Source: Henriciella sp. (lineage in GTDB: Bacteria > Pseudomonadota > Alphaproteobacteria > Caulobacterales > Hyphomonadaceae). From it: a DNA stretch of 64,000 nt. Within the stretch, counting starts at the first letter, position 1, and every line of letters begins with the position of its first letter. The translations under genes and the position numbers were made by a program. Under the pieces are notes generated by a model. That model made no database searches and had not been told where the DNA came from. It saw nothing but the letters and a program-made list of their open reading frames with translations. The stretch is taken from the NCBI RefSeq assembly GCF_029936995.1, contig NZ_JAPYRE010000004.1, forward strand, positions 310,001 to 374,000. Direction: 5' to 3'. Positions 36,242-45,300 of this stretch are shown here, in pieces.

Positions 36242-36783
36242 CCCGGCAACGTACCCTATCAGCGCTGAGCGTCGTGCTCGTGATCTCCCTGATCGCGAAT
36301 GCTTTGCTGCTCGGTCTTGTTCTTGGCAAGGCCATCGGCAAACCCGACAAGCCCAAGGGGCCACGGGGTGGGGGCGAAGAGTTTCACATTGCCCGTGCGA
36401 TGGATGATGTCGTCCCCGAAGCCGCCCGGAAAGACATGCAGCAGGCCTTCAGGCAGACCTTCCGGGATTCCCGCGAAGCCTGGGACAACAAGCGCGCCGC
36501 CCGTGAAGCGCTCACCGAAGCGATCGTGGCCGATCCGTTCGATCCCGAGGCGGTTGACGCAGCGTTTGCGAGAATGCGTGCGGCAGACAGCCGTTTAACC
36601 GAGCGTTTTCAGGATGTCCTGTCGGCACAGCTGTCGACTTTGACAGTTGAGCAGCGTCTCGAGATGGTAAGCCGTCTTGAAGAGAAGCGTGCGCGCCGGA
36701 AAGAGCATCACAGACGCCACAAGCATGAAAAACAGGGGCGGGACGGGGACCGAAATGACGACCCGCTGCCACCGCCACGCTAG
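36238..36783 (+). CDS. Periplasmic heavy-metal sensor-like protein (CnrR/ZraP-CpxP type)
   Basis: A 181-residue protein with an N-terminal membrane anchor (about 7-30, VVLVISLIANALLLGLVLGK) and a periplasmic four-helix region (about 55-150) with RQTFRDSREAW and ALTEAIVADPFDPEAVDAAF patterns of the heavy-metal-resistance/CpxP-like family. The C-terminus is a His/Lys/Arg-rich tail (KEHHRRHKHEK) able to bind metal. Last gene of the sigma/anti-sigma group, overlapping by four bases. Confidence 0.78.
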   Translation: MTRQRTLSALSVVLVISLIANALLLGLVLGKAIGKPDKPKGPRGGGEEFHIARAMDDVVPEAARKDMQQAFRQTFRDSREAWDNKRAAREALTEAIVADPFDPEAVDAAFARMRAADSRLTERFQDVLSAQLSTLTVEQRLEMVSRLEEKRARRKEHHRRHKHEKQGRDGDRNDDPLPPPR

Positions 36784-36798
36784 TCCCGGCTTCCTGCT

Positions 36799-38238
36799 TC
36801 AGTCACCACCAAACCACACAGGCGGGCGACGCCCGGTCCAGGGAGCGGCCCGTTCGATCTGACCGGCCAGTGCATACAGCAGGTCTTCCCGGCCAAGGCG
36901 CGCCCCGAACATCATGCCGAGCGGCAGGTTATCGGCGGTCTGGTGTAGGGGCAGGGAGATGGCAGGCCAGCCGGTCTGGTTGAAGACAGGACAGAAAGGC
37001 GCAAATCCCGTCACGGCTTCTCCATAGGCATCGAAATCCGCCGGATCGAGACTGAGGACGCCAAGTTCCACGGGCGGGCGCGCAAGCGTCGGTGCAAGGA
37101 TGAGATCATAGCCGCCTTTATCCATGAAAGTCTCAAAAGCATGTGCAGCAAGCGCAAAGGCATTGTTTGTCTTCACGAGCTCAGACATGGGAATCGTCCG
37201 CCCCAGCTCGATAAATCGCATCGAAACCGGTTCGAAATCTTGCGCGCCGATCTTGCGCCCAAGCGTCTGCTCACGCTCGTCAGCGACCGAGGCCATGAAG
37301 GAGGAGACGATCATCATCATGCCTTTGCCGAGCGCTTCGCCGTCGAACGTCGGGCCGGCTTCCTCAACATGATGGCCAAGCGAGGCGAGCAGCTCACCTG
37401 TCGTCTTCATGCCTGCAGCCGCCTCCTTGTCCGGCGTCACGCCATTGGGCGCGGTCGTCCAGAGTGCGATTTTCAGCGGTTTCGGATCTGCCTGCGACGC
37501 GGCGAGGAAGCTCGTCTCCGGGGTCGGGGCGACATAGCGTGCGCCGGGTTCGATGCCATGGGTGGCGTCGAGCAGTGTGGCGCTGTCACGTACGCTGTGG
37601 GAGACGCAGTGATTGGTCGACAGGCCGAACCAGTTCTCGCTCATCGGCGGGCCCATTGGCACCCGCCCGCGCGACGGCTTCAGGCCGACGAGACCGGTGC
37701 ACGCCGCGGGAATACGGATCGAGCCGCCGCCATCGCTGGCATGGGCCATGGGAATGACGCCCGAGGCGACGGTTGCAGATGCGCCGCCCGATGAGCCACC
37801 CGAGGTGTGTGCCGTGTTCCACGGGTTGCGCGTCTGGCCATAAAGCGCGCTTTCGGTTGACGTTGTCAGGCCGAATTCCGGGCTGGTCGTCTGTGCGAAG
37901 ATGACGAGGCCGGCTTCGCGGTAGCGGGCTGCAAGCGTGGAATCGTACTCGGCCACTGTGTCCCGGAAGGCGCGGGATCCGCTTGTGAGGGGCTGGCCTT
38001 TCAGGCGCACGCCGAGGTCTTTCGTGGCGAAGGGCACGCCGGCAAACGGTCCGTCCGGTACACCGTTTTTAAGTGTCTGGCGGGCCGCATCTTCGAAGAA
38101 CTGGGAGAAGCAGTTCAGTTCGTCCTGCGCGGCATGCGCGCTTTCAAGTGCTTCATCCAGCAGTTCTTCGGATGACACTTCTTTCTTGCGGACAAGTTCA
38201 GCCAGCGCGGTGGCATCATGATTGGCAAAGGATTTCAT
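36799..38238 (-). CDS. Amidase signature family enzyme
   Basis: A 479-residue amidase. The triad is Lys73 (VPFATKDLG), cis-Ser149 in HTSGGSSGGAS and nucleophile Ser173 in ASDGGGSIRIPAA, with the usual 24-residue distance between the serines. It hydrolyses an amide; it is not GatA, since no gatB or gatC lies nearby. The start has a weak GGAAGG site. It converges with the metal-sensor gene. Confidence 0.9.
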   Translation of the reverse strand: MKSFANHDATALAELVRKKEVSSEELLDEALESAHAAQDELNCFSQFFEDAARQTLKNGVPDGPFAGVPFATKDLGVRLKGQPLTSGSRAFRDTVAEYDSTLAARYREAGLVIFAQTTSPEFGLTTSTESALYGQTRNPWNTAHTSGGSSGGASATVASGVIPMAHASDGGGSIRIPAACTGLVGLKPSRGRVPMGPPMSENWFGLSTNHCVSHSVRDSATLLDATHGIEPGARYVAPTPETSFLAASQADPKPLKIALWTTAPNGVTPDKEAAAGMKTTGELLASLGHHVEEAGPTFDGEALGKGMMMIVSSFMASVADEREQTLGRKIGAQDFEPVSMRFIELGRTIPMSELVKTNNAFALAAHAFETFMDKGGYDLILAPTLARPPVELGVLSLDPADFDAYGEAVTGFAPFCPVFNQTGWPAISLPLHQTADNLPLGMMFGARLGREDLLYALAGQIERAAPWTGRRPPVWFGGD

Positions 38239-38261
38239 GGGGTGTGGCCTTCCTTGTGGGA

Positions 38262-38669
38262 TCAGTCCCGGTCTTCCCGTTCGGCTTCGTCGAGCAAGCG
38301 GTGCATCTCTTCGTCAGACCAGCCGAAATGATGGCCGAGTTCATGAATGACGACGTGCTCGATCAGTTCTGTGAGGGTGACGTCCGGACGTGTTTCAAGC
38401 TCGGCGAGCAGCGGCTTGCGGTAGAGAAAGATGCGTGGATCGTCCGGGCTGGGATGGGTGACGCTGTCATGGATCAGCGGAATGCCCTGATAGAGTCCGG
38501 TCAGATGCATCGGATTGACGATATTGAGTTCTTCCAGGACGTCGCGGTCAGCAATGTCCTGGACGTGGATCACGATACGCCCGGCGGCCCGGCGGAACTC
38601 GACCGGCAGGCCGGTATAGGCGTCTTCCGCCAGTTTCTGGAACGTCTGGAGGTCCGGAGTGTCCCGCAA
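38262..38669 (-). CDS. Minimal zinc metallopeptidase-like protein
   Basis: A 135-residue protein of the small 'metallopeptidase family' (DUF1025-type) in which His109-Glu110-x-x-His113 (HVVIHELGHHFGWSDEEM) is the zinc motif near the C-terminus. It is a single compact domain and lies upstream of, and on the same strand as, the amidase gene. Substrate unknown. Confidence 0.85.
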   Translation of the reverse strand: MRDTPDLQTFQKLAEDAYTGLPVEFRRAAGRIVIHVQDIADRDVLEELNIVNPMHLTGLYQGIPLIHDSVTHPSPDDPRIFLYRKPLLAELETRPDVTLTELIEHVVIHELGHHFGWSDEEMHRLLDEAEREDRD

Positions 38670-38683
38670 CGGTGCGCCCCGGC

Positions 38684-39160
38684 CTAGCGTGAGGTGTTCC
38701 AGTGGCGGATATAGGTGTCGACTGCATTCTCGAACCTTGTGAGGTCGGCGCTGTCGAGTGTGGCTTCGCCGGAAACATCAATCACATAGTCGATGCCGAT
38801 CAGGTTTGTGTTGCCATCTTCGGACGCAAAGGCGAAGGCCCGGCCAATCGGGTAGCGGTCATTGAACGTATTGGTTTTCTGAAGCGTGGCCTCATCAATG
38901 TCCTCCCCGGTCTCGAACGCATTATAGAGGATGACAAGGCCGCAACGATCCGAGGAATCACACTCATCAAGGCGGACATGAACGGTGAGGTCGTCAAGCT
39001 CGGCCTTGATGAGATGTGCGCTGTCGCTGATCCCCTGGGCGCTCGAAAGGCTAGCGCCATGGTCCTGGAGCACTGTTTCAACCTGCTGCGGCGTGACAGG
39101 GCCAGCTTCAGCCGCCGCTGCGAAAACAATGCTGGCCGCAGCCACCGTCAAGACTCTCAT
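38684..39160 (-). CDS. Secreted YbjN-like protein
   Basis: A 158-residue protein with a signal peptide (MRVLTVAAASIVFAAAAEAG). It has a YbjN-like alternating strand-helix fold: VETVLQDHGASL, LIKAELDDLTVHVRLDEC, TFNDRYPIGRAFAFASEDGN and IDYVIDVSG, matching the 'N.wN...r.....' region of YbjN proteins. Two cysteines (DECDSSDRCG) may form a disulfide. No enzymatic role is suggested. Confidence 0.72.
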   Translation of the reverse strand: MRVLTVAAASIVFAAAAEAGPVTPQQVETVLQDHGASLSSAQGISDSAHLIKAELDDLTVHVRLDECDSSDRCGLVILYNAFETGEDIDEATLQKTNTFNDRYPIGRAFAFASEDGNTNLIGIDYVIDVSGEATLDSADLTRFENAVDTYIRHWNTSR

Positions 39161-39210
39161 GGGGTATATCCTCGTGCGTCAGGTTGATTGGCCAAGTCTC
39201 GCACGCGGGT

Positions 39211-39237
39211 GGACGGGCCGCAAGATGAGGCCCGCCC
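39211..39237 (-). terminator. Possible hairpin terminator after mutB
   Basis: On the minus strand, GGGCGGGCC and GGCCCGTCC pair over 9 bp with one G.U wobble and a 9-base loop. It lies just after the mutB stop codon. There is no T tract, so it may only be a 3' stabilising hairpin. Confidence 0.35.
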
Positions 39238-39247
39238 GTATTCTCCC

Positions 39248-41401
39248 TTATTCGGCCGCCGTGCCGACCGGGTCATCCTCGAGCGATTCAAGCATGGCGC
39301 GGGCCGCGTCTGCGATGACAGTGCCCGGCGGGAAGATGGCCGACGCCCCGGCCGTACGCAGGGCATCGAAATCACCGGGCGGTATGACGCCGCCAACCAT
39401 GATCTGTGTGCTTGCTGCGCCTTCATTGCCGAGCGCGCGCTTCAGCTCCGGCACCAGTGTCAGGTGGCCGGCGGCCAGCGAGGAGGCCGCAACGATATCG
39501 ACCCGGGCCTTGCGGGCATCCTTCGCGGCTTCCTCAGGGGTCTGGAAGAGGGGGCCGATCTCGACATCCCAGCCAAGATCCATCAGCGCCGAGGCGACGA
39601 CCTTCTGGCCGCGGTCGTGCCCATCTTGGCCCATTTTTGCAATATAAACCTTGGGCTTGCGGCCTTTTCTTTGCGTGAATTCTTCAGCCAGTGCGCGTGC
39701 GCCTGTGGCCTTTTCGTCCTTGCCGATGGAGTCGCCATACACGCCCTGGATCGAGCGGATGGTCGCCTGGTGGCGTCCCTGGCTGCGCTCCACGGCTTCC
39801 GAGATTTCACCCACCGTCGCCTTGGCGCGTGCCGCATCGACGGCAAGGGCGAGCAGATTGCCCTCCGTGGAGCTGGCTGCCTTGGCGATGGCGTCAAGTT
39901 TCGCCTCGACCTCGGCCGGGTCCCGGTCTTCCTTGAGCCGGGCCAGCTTGTCGAGCTGCATCCGGCGCACCGTGGCATTGTCCACCTTCAGCACCGGGAC
40001 ATCCTCGTCCTGGTCGAGTTCGAACTTGTTGACGCCGACAACTGTCTGTTCGCCGCTGTCGATGCGCGCCTGCGTGCGGGCGGCGGCTTCCTCGATGCGC
40101 AGTTTCGGCACGCCTTCCTCGATCGCCTTGCGCATCCCGCCCAGCTTCTCGACCTCGTCGATATGCTCCAGCGCACGTGCGGCGAGGTCATGGGTGAGGC
40201 GTTCCACGTAGTAGGAGCCGCCCCACGGGTCGATGGTCTGCGTGGCACCGCCTTCCTGTTGCAGGAAGAGCTGGGTGTTGCGCGAAATGCGTGCGGAGAA
40301 GTCCGTCGGTAGGGCCAGCGCCTCGTCGAAGCTGTTGGTGTGCAGGCTCTGTGTCTGCCCGCCGACCGCCGCAATGCCTTCAAGGCAGGTGCGGATGACA
40401 TTGTTGTAGACGTCCTGCGCGGTCAGCGACCAGCCGGACGTCTGGCTGTGCGTGCGCAGGCTGAGCGACTTCTCGTTCTTCGGGTTGAGCTGCTTGACCA
40501 GCTTTGCCCAGACGAGGCGCGCAGCGCGCATCTTGGCGACTTCCATGAAGGTGTTCATGCCGATCGCCCAGAAGAAGGAAAGGCGTGGGGCGAACTGGTC
40601 GATATCGAGCCCGGCATCGAGCCCGGCGCGGATGTATTCCACACCATCGGCGAGCGTGTAGGCAAGTTCCAGGTCGGCCGTCGCCCCGGCTTCCTGCATG
40701 TGATAGCCGGAAATCGAGATCGAGTTGTACTTCGGCATGTTTTCGGACGTGTAGGCGAAAATGTCCGATATGATCCGCATCGAGGGTTTGGGCGGATAGA
40801 TATAGGTGTTGCGCACCATGAACTCTTTGAGAATGTCGTTCTGGATGGTGCCTGCGAGCTTGTCGGGCGTCACACCCTGTTCCTCGGCGGCTGCGATATA
40901 GAGCGCGAGGATCGGCAGGACCGCGCCATTCATCGTCATCGAGACCGACATCTGGTCGAGCGGAATGCCCGAGAACAGCGTGCGCATGTCATAGATGGAG
41001 TCGATTGCCACGCCCGCCATGCCGACATCACCCGAGACGCGGACATGGTCGGAATCATAGCCCCGGTGGGTGGCGAGATCGAAGGCGACCGACAGACCTT
41101 TCTGGCCAGCGGCGAGATTGCGCCGGTAGAAGGCGTTGGAATCCTCAGCCGTCGAGAACCCGGCATACTGGCGCAGCGTCCAGGGCCGCTGGGTATACAT
41201 GGTCGGGTAGGGCCCGCGGCCATAAGGGGCAAAGCCCGGAAAATCGTCGAGATAGTCGAGACCCCTGGTATCCGCCGCAGAGTAGGCTGTCGCGAGATCG
41301 ATGCCTTCCGGCGTTTCGAGCGTGCGTTCACGCGGGCCGGACGGGGCTTTGGCATCCGGCGAACCAAGGTCGAGTCTGGTGAAATCGGGGAAGGTCGTCA
41401 T
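39248..41401 (-). CDS. mutB: Methylmalonyl-CoA mutase large subunit
   Basis: A 717-residue adenosylcobalamin-dependent mutase. The TIM-barrel substrate domain (about 60-560) contains [13 protein letters not shown], and the catalytic region is [18 protein letters not shown]. The C-terminal B12 domain (about 580-710) has the Co-binding [20 protein letters not shown] (DxHxxG). The start at 41401 ([11 protein letters not shown]) is preferred over an upstream ATG. It turns methylmalonyl-CoA into succinyl-CoA. The partner mutA is on the same strand but separated by two foreign-looking genes. Confidence 0.95.
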   Translation of the reverse strand: MTTFPDFTRLDLGSPDAKAPSGPRERTLETPEGIDLATAYSAADTRGLDYLDDFPGFAPYGRGPYPTMYTQRPWTLRQYAGFSTAEDSNAFYRRNLAAGQKGLSVAFDLATHRGYDSDHVRVSGDVGMAGVAIDSIYDMRTLFSGIPLDQMSVSMTMNGAVLPILALYIAAAEEQGVTPDKLAGTIQNDILKEFMVRNTYIYPPKPSMRIISDIFAYTSENMPKYNSISISGYHMQEAGATADLELAYTLADGVEYIRAGLDAGLDIDQFAPRLSFFWAIGMNTFMEVAKMRAARLVWAKLVKQLNPKNEKSLSLRTHSQTSGWSLTAQDVYNNVIRTCLEGIAAVGGQTQSLHTNSFDEALALPTDFSARISRNTQLFLQQEGGATQTIDPWGGSYYVERLTHDLAARALEHIDEVEKLGGMRKAIEEGVPKLRIEEAAARTQARIDSGEQTVVGVNKFELDQDEDVPVLKVDNATVRRMQLDKLARLKEDRDPAEVEAKLDAIAKAASSTEGNLLALAVDAARAKATVGEISEAVERSQGRHQATIRSIQGVYGDSIGKDEKATGARALAEEFTQRKGRKPKVYIAKMGQDGHDRGQKVVASALMDLGWDVEIGPLFQTPEEAAKDARKARVDIVAASSLAAGHLTLVPELKRALGNEGAASTQIMVGGVIPPGDFDALRTAGASAIFPPGTVIADAARAMLESLEDDPVGTAAE

Positions 41402-41448
41402 TTGGCGGAAACTAACGCCACTGCAAAGAGGCACAAGACCTTATTGTC

Positions 41449-42093
41449 TCAATCGGCCTTTTCAGCGTTCTCACCTGTGAACTCCGGGCAGGGCGGGCCT
41501 TCCTTGCAATAGTCCAGGCCGAGCACGGTTCCGGGGACCGCCTTGTCATAGTGCTGCTCTTCCAGATATTCTGGCAGATCGGAGACGATTTGGTCCTCCA
41601 GATTGATCCGGTTTTGTGCTGAAATATGAGTATCCTCAATCGTGACACTATACTTATAAGCATTATAATCCACACCATCGAATTTTGCATATTTATAATG
41701 GGGAAGGCGGCTTATCCCGAAAAAATTCAGTTTGACTATGTAGTGGGGAATATCTTCAGGGCCGCTTCTATCGATGACTTTCCCGCAATATACGGATTCA
41801 AGCCAGTTATATTCTTGGAAATAGCTTGTATTTCGTGAGATAAAATTATCTATTTCTTCCGATATGGGCTTTCCATCTCTTGTGACACTATATGTATTTT
41901 TGCCTTGGTCAGAGCGGCTCAGGCTGACGCGATATTCACTTCCGCCACATTCAGCAGTCCATTCAGCGCTGGAAACATAACCCGCATCATCATTGTTCCA
42001 AAGCGCGAATCCACCAAAATCTGGTTCAGCAGAAGCTATATTCCCGAATATTGCGGCCGAAACCACCGCAGAAAAAAAATGTAATGGTTTCAT
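41449..42093 (-). CDS. Secreted cysteine-containing protein of unknown function
   Basis: A 214-residue protein with a signal peptide (MKPLHFFSAVVSAAIFGNIASA) and four or more cysteines (ECGGSE, VYCGK, DYCKEGPPC), so it is probably periplasmic with disulfides. AGGA lies eight bases before the ATG. The region is visibly AT-richer than its surroundings. It begins 10 bases after the JAMM-like gene stops and would be co-translated with it. I do not recognise a family. A partner or immunity role for the upstream protein is an inference. Confidence 0.75.
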   Translation of the reverse strand: MKPLHFFSAVVSAAIFGNIASAEPDFGGFALWNNDDAGYVSSAEWTAECGGSEYRVSLSRSDQGKNTYSVTRDGKPISEEIDNFISRNTSYFQEYNWLESVYCGKVIDRSGPEDIPHYIVKLNFFGISRLPHYKYAKFDGVDYNAYKYSVTIEDTHISAQNRINLEDQIVSDLPEYLEEQHYDKAVPGTVLGLDYCKEGPPCPEFTGENAEKAD

Positions 42094-42103
42094 CTTAATA
42101 TTC

Positions 42104-42841
42104 CTAGCAATCAGAGCTAACGTCTATCGTGCCGTCATTGTTCACTCTGGCTCCAAAACGGTCAGTATCTGTGCCTGTAATATTCGAAAGTTGTTCCGAA
42201 TTATATTCACGGACGACGTTATTTTGATCGATAACATACACTACAGGATTTTCATCCATACTGGGTAATAATGTCGGGAAGTCATTAAGGCGTTGCCGAA
42301 CTTCAGTTTCAAATTCTGTGTCCCCTGGGGAAGCAATACCGCCTCGTCCCGTGGAATTCGGTTTATGTGTGTGAATAACTCCAACAATGGTGTCACCGGC
42401 AGCCAATCCAGAAAGATAGTTATTTGCGGCGCTCACGTTTACTCCGTCGGAAGACCCTGATGTTAATGGCCCAGATGCCTCCAAGCTGCCATCTGCTTTG
42501 CGAGTCAGATAAGCCGCATATTCTACAAATCCACTTGGATTGGTGTGAGAGCTATCAAACAGAGTAGGTGCTTGAGCTTTCGCCAGTGCCCGCAAGGCTT
42601 GCATCCCCTCTTCACCAATACCGTCAGGATACGCTGAGTTCACGATGGCATTGACGAGCGCTGCGATGCACGGATCGGAGCGTGGATCGTCTGGTTCTAT
42701 TTCAGCATATTCCTTTTGATATGCAGGCGGTGGCGACACAAACAGCGGTAGGTTCACAACGAATGTTTCCCGGTCGTCAGGTTCCACGCCTTCTACAACG
42801 ACAGGCGGTAGTGTTCTTGTGGGATCTTCGGGAGGGGGCAT
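42104..42841 (-). CDS. JAMM/DUF4329-like protein, possible effector
   Basis: A 245-residue protein without signal peptide. The N-terminus is proline-rich (LPPVVVEGVEPDD). The C-terminal half has AAYLTRKADG, GDTIVGVIHTHKPN and GGIASPGDTEF, i.e. H-x-H, 11 residues, then S-x-x-D. This resembles the JAMM/MPN zinc site (HxH...SxxD) and the DUF4329 domains found at the ends of Rhs-type toxins. It could be a free-standing peptidase or effector domain. GGAGA lies eight bases before the ATG. AT-richer than neighbours, so probably acquired. Confidence 0.7.
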   Translation of the reverse strand: MPPPEDPTRTLPPVVVEGVEPDDRETFVVNLPLFVSPPPAYQKEYAEIEPDDPRSDPCIAALVNAIVNSAYPDGIGEEGMQALRALAKAQAPTLFDSSHTNPSGFVEYAAYLTRKADGSLEASGPLTSGSSDGVNVSAANNYLSGLAAGDTIVGVIHTHKPNSTGRGGIASPGDTEFETEVRQRLNDFPTLLPSMDENPVVYVIDQNNVVREYNSEQLSNITGTDTDRFGARVNNDGTIDVSSDC

Positions 42842-42937
42842 AACAAATCTCCAGCTTATAATGTCAGCCCCATTAACGTATATACCATGAGTGTGTGTGT
42901 GTGGAAACCTGTAAACTTGAAATATACAATTGGTCTG

Positions 42938-44881
42938 TCAGGTCAGCTTAAAGCCCAGTTCGGCCTGTGCGAGCTGTAGTGTTTCAACCGCGTCGCAGCC
43001 CATGAAGATGTTGGTGTCGATGTCTGTGGCTTCGAATTTGCCAGCCAGGAAGACGCGCTGGGCGCCTGCTGATTTGAGAGCCTTGGCGGCCGCTTCGGCT
43101 TCTTCCTCGTAGCGCTTGTCCGCCCCGCAGATCACGGCGATATGGCAACCCGATGCCTTGAAAGCGGCGGCGATGTCATCAGCCGATTTCGGCAGGGCCG
43201 GGGCATCCTTGCCCTCGATGCCGCCCGCGGCGAACAGGTTGCGGGCAAAGTCGACGCGCGCATTGTGCTCTGCCAGTGGGCCGAGCGTAGCGATGAAGAT
43301 GGACGGCTGGACGCCCTTGGCCTCAGCGTGGGCAGCGGCCCGGTCGCGCAGGGCCTCGAAGTCACGCGCCAGATGGATTGGCGTGAACGCTTCGGCGGTG
43401 GTGTCCTCTCCGCCCCGGTCGGGCAGTTCCTTGAGGAAGGATTTCAGGCCAGCATCGGTGACGTCTGTGGCCTGGCTCTTATAGCTGATGTCGGCGGCTG
43501 GCGCTGGTTCGCCGTCGATCAGTGGGAACTCGCTCACACCGGTTACGGGCACCTTGCGCCTGGCAATGGCCTTGAAGCGGGCATCGCGCGTTTCAGCGAT
43601 ACGGGCCTGGAGCTTGCCTGCCATGAGGCTTTCGGCAAGGCCGCCCTCGGCCTCGATCTGCTGGAAGACGGCCCACGCAGATTCGGCGATATCAAGGCCA
43701 AGCGTTTCCTCGAACCATGCCCCGCCGGCCGGGTCGGCGACACGGCCGAGGCCAGACTCTTCCATGGCGATGATCTGGGTGTTGCGCGCGGTGCGCCGGC
43801 CGAGTTCTTCCGGCACGCCGAGCGCTTCGTTGAAAGCACGCACGGTCACGACATCTGCGCCACCAACGCTCGCGGCGAAGCAGGCTGCGGTGTTGCGCAG
43901 CATGTTCACCCATGGGTCGTAGCGCGTCAGCATCCGGGCGGAACTGACAGACTGGAGGCGCATCGGTTCCACGTCGAGCTCCATGGCCTCCTGCACACGT
44001 GCCCAGAGGCGGCGGGCAGCTTTCAGCTTGGCGATCTCGAGGCCGTAATTGCCCCCGGTTGCGAGGGTGAAAAGGGTCTGCGACGGGAAGGTGTTGATAT
44101 CGTAACCAGCCGCTTCAAGACGGCGCATCGTGTCGACGGCATGGGCCATCAGTACGCCGAGTTCCTGGGCTTCCGACCCGCCTGCCTCATGCACGGCGCG
44201 GGCATCGACCCGTAGTGTCGTCGCGTTGGGATAGCTCAGGCAGAGCAGGCGTGAGAGTTCGGCTGTGCGCACGAATGCTGCATCAATACCGCCCTCGATC
44301 CGCCCCTTTCGTAGGAGCAGGCCAAGCGGGTCGATATTGAAAGCGAAGCCAAGCGTTTTCGGGTCGCCTGCGGTCTCGCCCCAGAGTGCCAGCAGGGCAG
44401 CAATGGATGTGCCTGCACCGTCACCGCGATGATCGAGCGCGATGGTCGCATAGTCGGCGCGCACATCTTTGAGGGCGGTTGCCAGGGTCGCTTCGTCATG
44501 GATGGCGCAGCCTTCGGCACCCGTGCAGTCGACCGAAAGTTCGACAGAAGCGACACCGCGTTCGAGGTCGCGAAGGATTTCGGCATTGGTGATGGCCGGG
44601 TCGGGGTGTGCGAAGGCCTGGCGGATGTCCCAGGGCCGGAACCTGTCCGGTTCGGCCTGCGCGCCACGCAGGTAGGGGGCCGCGCCTGGTGCGCCGAGCG
44701 GGTCTCCGGCACTGGCGAAATCGTTCTCACGGTAGAGCGGGCGTATCGCAATGCCGTCATCGCTGTGGCGTGTGATCCGGTCCAGTCCACCGCCCTTCAG
44801 CGCCTTTTCGGCCGCGGCGAGCCAGTCTGCTTCCGTCGCCGTCTCGAAACCGGCGCTCAGGGAAAGAAAATCGTCTTTCAT
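42938..44881 (-). CDS. mutA: Methylmalonyl-CoA mutase small subunit
   Basis: A 647-residue MutA. It has the same barrel and Rossmann layout as MutB (RDARFKAIARRKVPVTGVSEFP, RNTQIIAMEESGLGRVADPAGG). The C-terminal domain lacks DxHxxG (FIATLGPLAEHNARVDFARN instead), so it does not bind cobalamin, as expected of the non-catalytic subunit. AGAGG precedes the ATG. It is the promoter-proximal gene; the large subunit follows after the AT-rich insertion. Confidence 0.94.
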   Translation of the reverse strand: MKDDFLSLSAGFETATEADWLAAAEKALKGGGLDRITRHSDDGIAIRPLYRENDFASAGDPLGAPGAAPYLRGAQAEPDRFRPWDIRQAFAHPDPAITNAEILRDLERGVASVELSVDCTGAEGCAIHDEATLATALKDVRADYATIALDHRGDGAGTSIAALLALWGETAGDPKTLGFAFNIDPLGLLLRKGRIEGGIDAAFVRTAELSRLLCLSYPNATTLRVDARAVHEAGGSEAQELGVLMAHAVDTMRRLEAAGYDINTFPSQTLFTLATGGNYGLEIAKLKAARRLWARVQEAMELDVEPMRLQSVSSARMLTRYDPWVNMLRNTAACFAASVGGADVVTVRAFNEALGVPEELGRRTARNTQIIAMEESGLGRVADPAGGAWFEETLGLDIAESAWAVFQQIEAEGGLAESLMAGKLQARIAETRDARFKAIARRKVPVTGVSEFPLIDGEPAPAADISYKSQATDVTDAGLKSFLKELPDRGGEDTTAEAFTPIHLARDFEALRDRAAAHAEAKGVQPSIFIATLGPLAEHNARVDFARNLFAAGGIEGKDAPALPKSADDIAAAFKASGCHIAVICGADKRYEEEAEAAAKALKSAGAQRVFLAGKFEATDIDTNIFMGCDAVETLQLAQAELGFKLT

Positions 44882-44914
44882 GGCCTCTACTCATATAACT
44901 CTGTTTCTGCCCGG

Positions 44915-44943
44915 TATAGGGCTCTGCTTGACGTGTGCGTCAA
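44915..44943 (-). promoter_or_regulatory. mutA promoter with palindromic operator
   Basis: On the minus strand TTGACG (44943-44938), 17 bases, CCTATA (44920-44915) makes a good -35/-10 pair about 35 bases before the mutA ATG. The -35 lies inside the perfect palindrome TTGACG-TGTG-CGTCAA (44928-44943). A bound regulator would block polymerase. The form resembles operators of MerR-type LiuR regulators of acyl-CoA catabolism; the identity of the regulator is inference. A second inverted repeat (ACTGCG-N5-CGCAGT, 44964-44980) lies upstream. Confidence 0.55.
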
Positions 44944-45020
44944 CCCTTCCATTGCGTCACATGACTGCGTTTGCCGCAGTCGGCCACCTGCTACCCCTTG
45001 ACCTCGCGGCCAAATAGCCT

Positions 45021-45041
45021 GCAAATGAGAACTATTCGCAA
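45021..45041 (+). promoter_or_regulatory. Putative Fur box
   Basis: GCAAATGAGAACTATTCGCAA closely fits the Fur box pattern (AATGAnAAnnATTc, 7-1-7 inverted repeat with TGA.AA. / ATT..CA). It is only 16 bases before the ATG of the 80-residue gene, so iron-bound Fur there would block transcription or initiation. Confidence 0.6.
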
Positions 45042-45057
45042 TATCGGAGGCGCGAAG

Positions 45058-45300
45058 ATGATTACAGGACATGGTTTGGGGCATGAGCAGGCAGACGGGG
45101 CTGCTGAGACGGGCTGTGCAAGGCCGGGCCGGGCGACAGGCCGGGCGCGGCTTCTCGACTGGGTCGAGAGCCAGTCCCGTGTGACGCGAATCTGGCTCGA
45201 CGAGCTGATCGCCGAGGGTGACCCGAACGACATGGCCAGCATGATCCACAGGCAGGCCGCCTGGCTCGAGCTGATGCAGGACCGGCTGCGGAATCACTAG
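45058..45300 (+). CDS. 80-residue protein behind a putative Fur box
   Basis: Start ATG 45058 with GGAGG seven bases upstream; the frame is open further upstream but without a ribosome site. The product has a Gly/His-rich beginning (MITGHGLGHEQADG) and a helical C-terminal half (RLLDWVESQSRVTRIWLDEL, MIHRQAAWLELMQDRLRNH). No membrane segment is seen. It is not the HemP family. The Fur-like box suggests it is made when iron is scarce. Confidence 0.6.
   Translation: MITGHGLGHEQADGAAETGCARPGRATGRARLLDWVESQSRVTRIWLDELIAEGDPNDMASMIHRQAAWLELMQDRLRNH

Noticed and set aside
39188-41512. Long plus-strand frames opposite mutB
   Set aside because: They are antisense shadows in GC-rich DNA; the minus strand is plainly methylmalonyl-CoA mutase.
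42888-42902. Short TG dinucleotide repeat before the JAMM-like gene
   Set aside because: Short and outside the coding start; no sign that its length would switch a reading frame.
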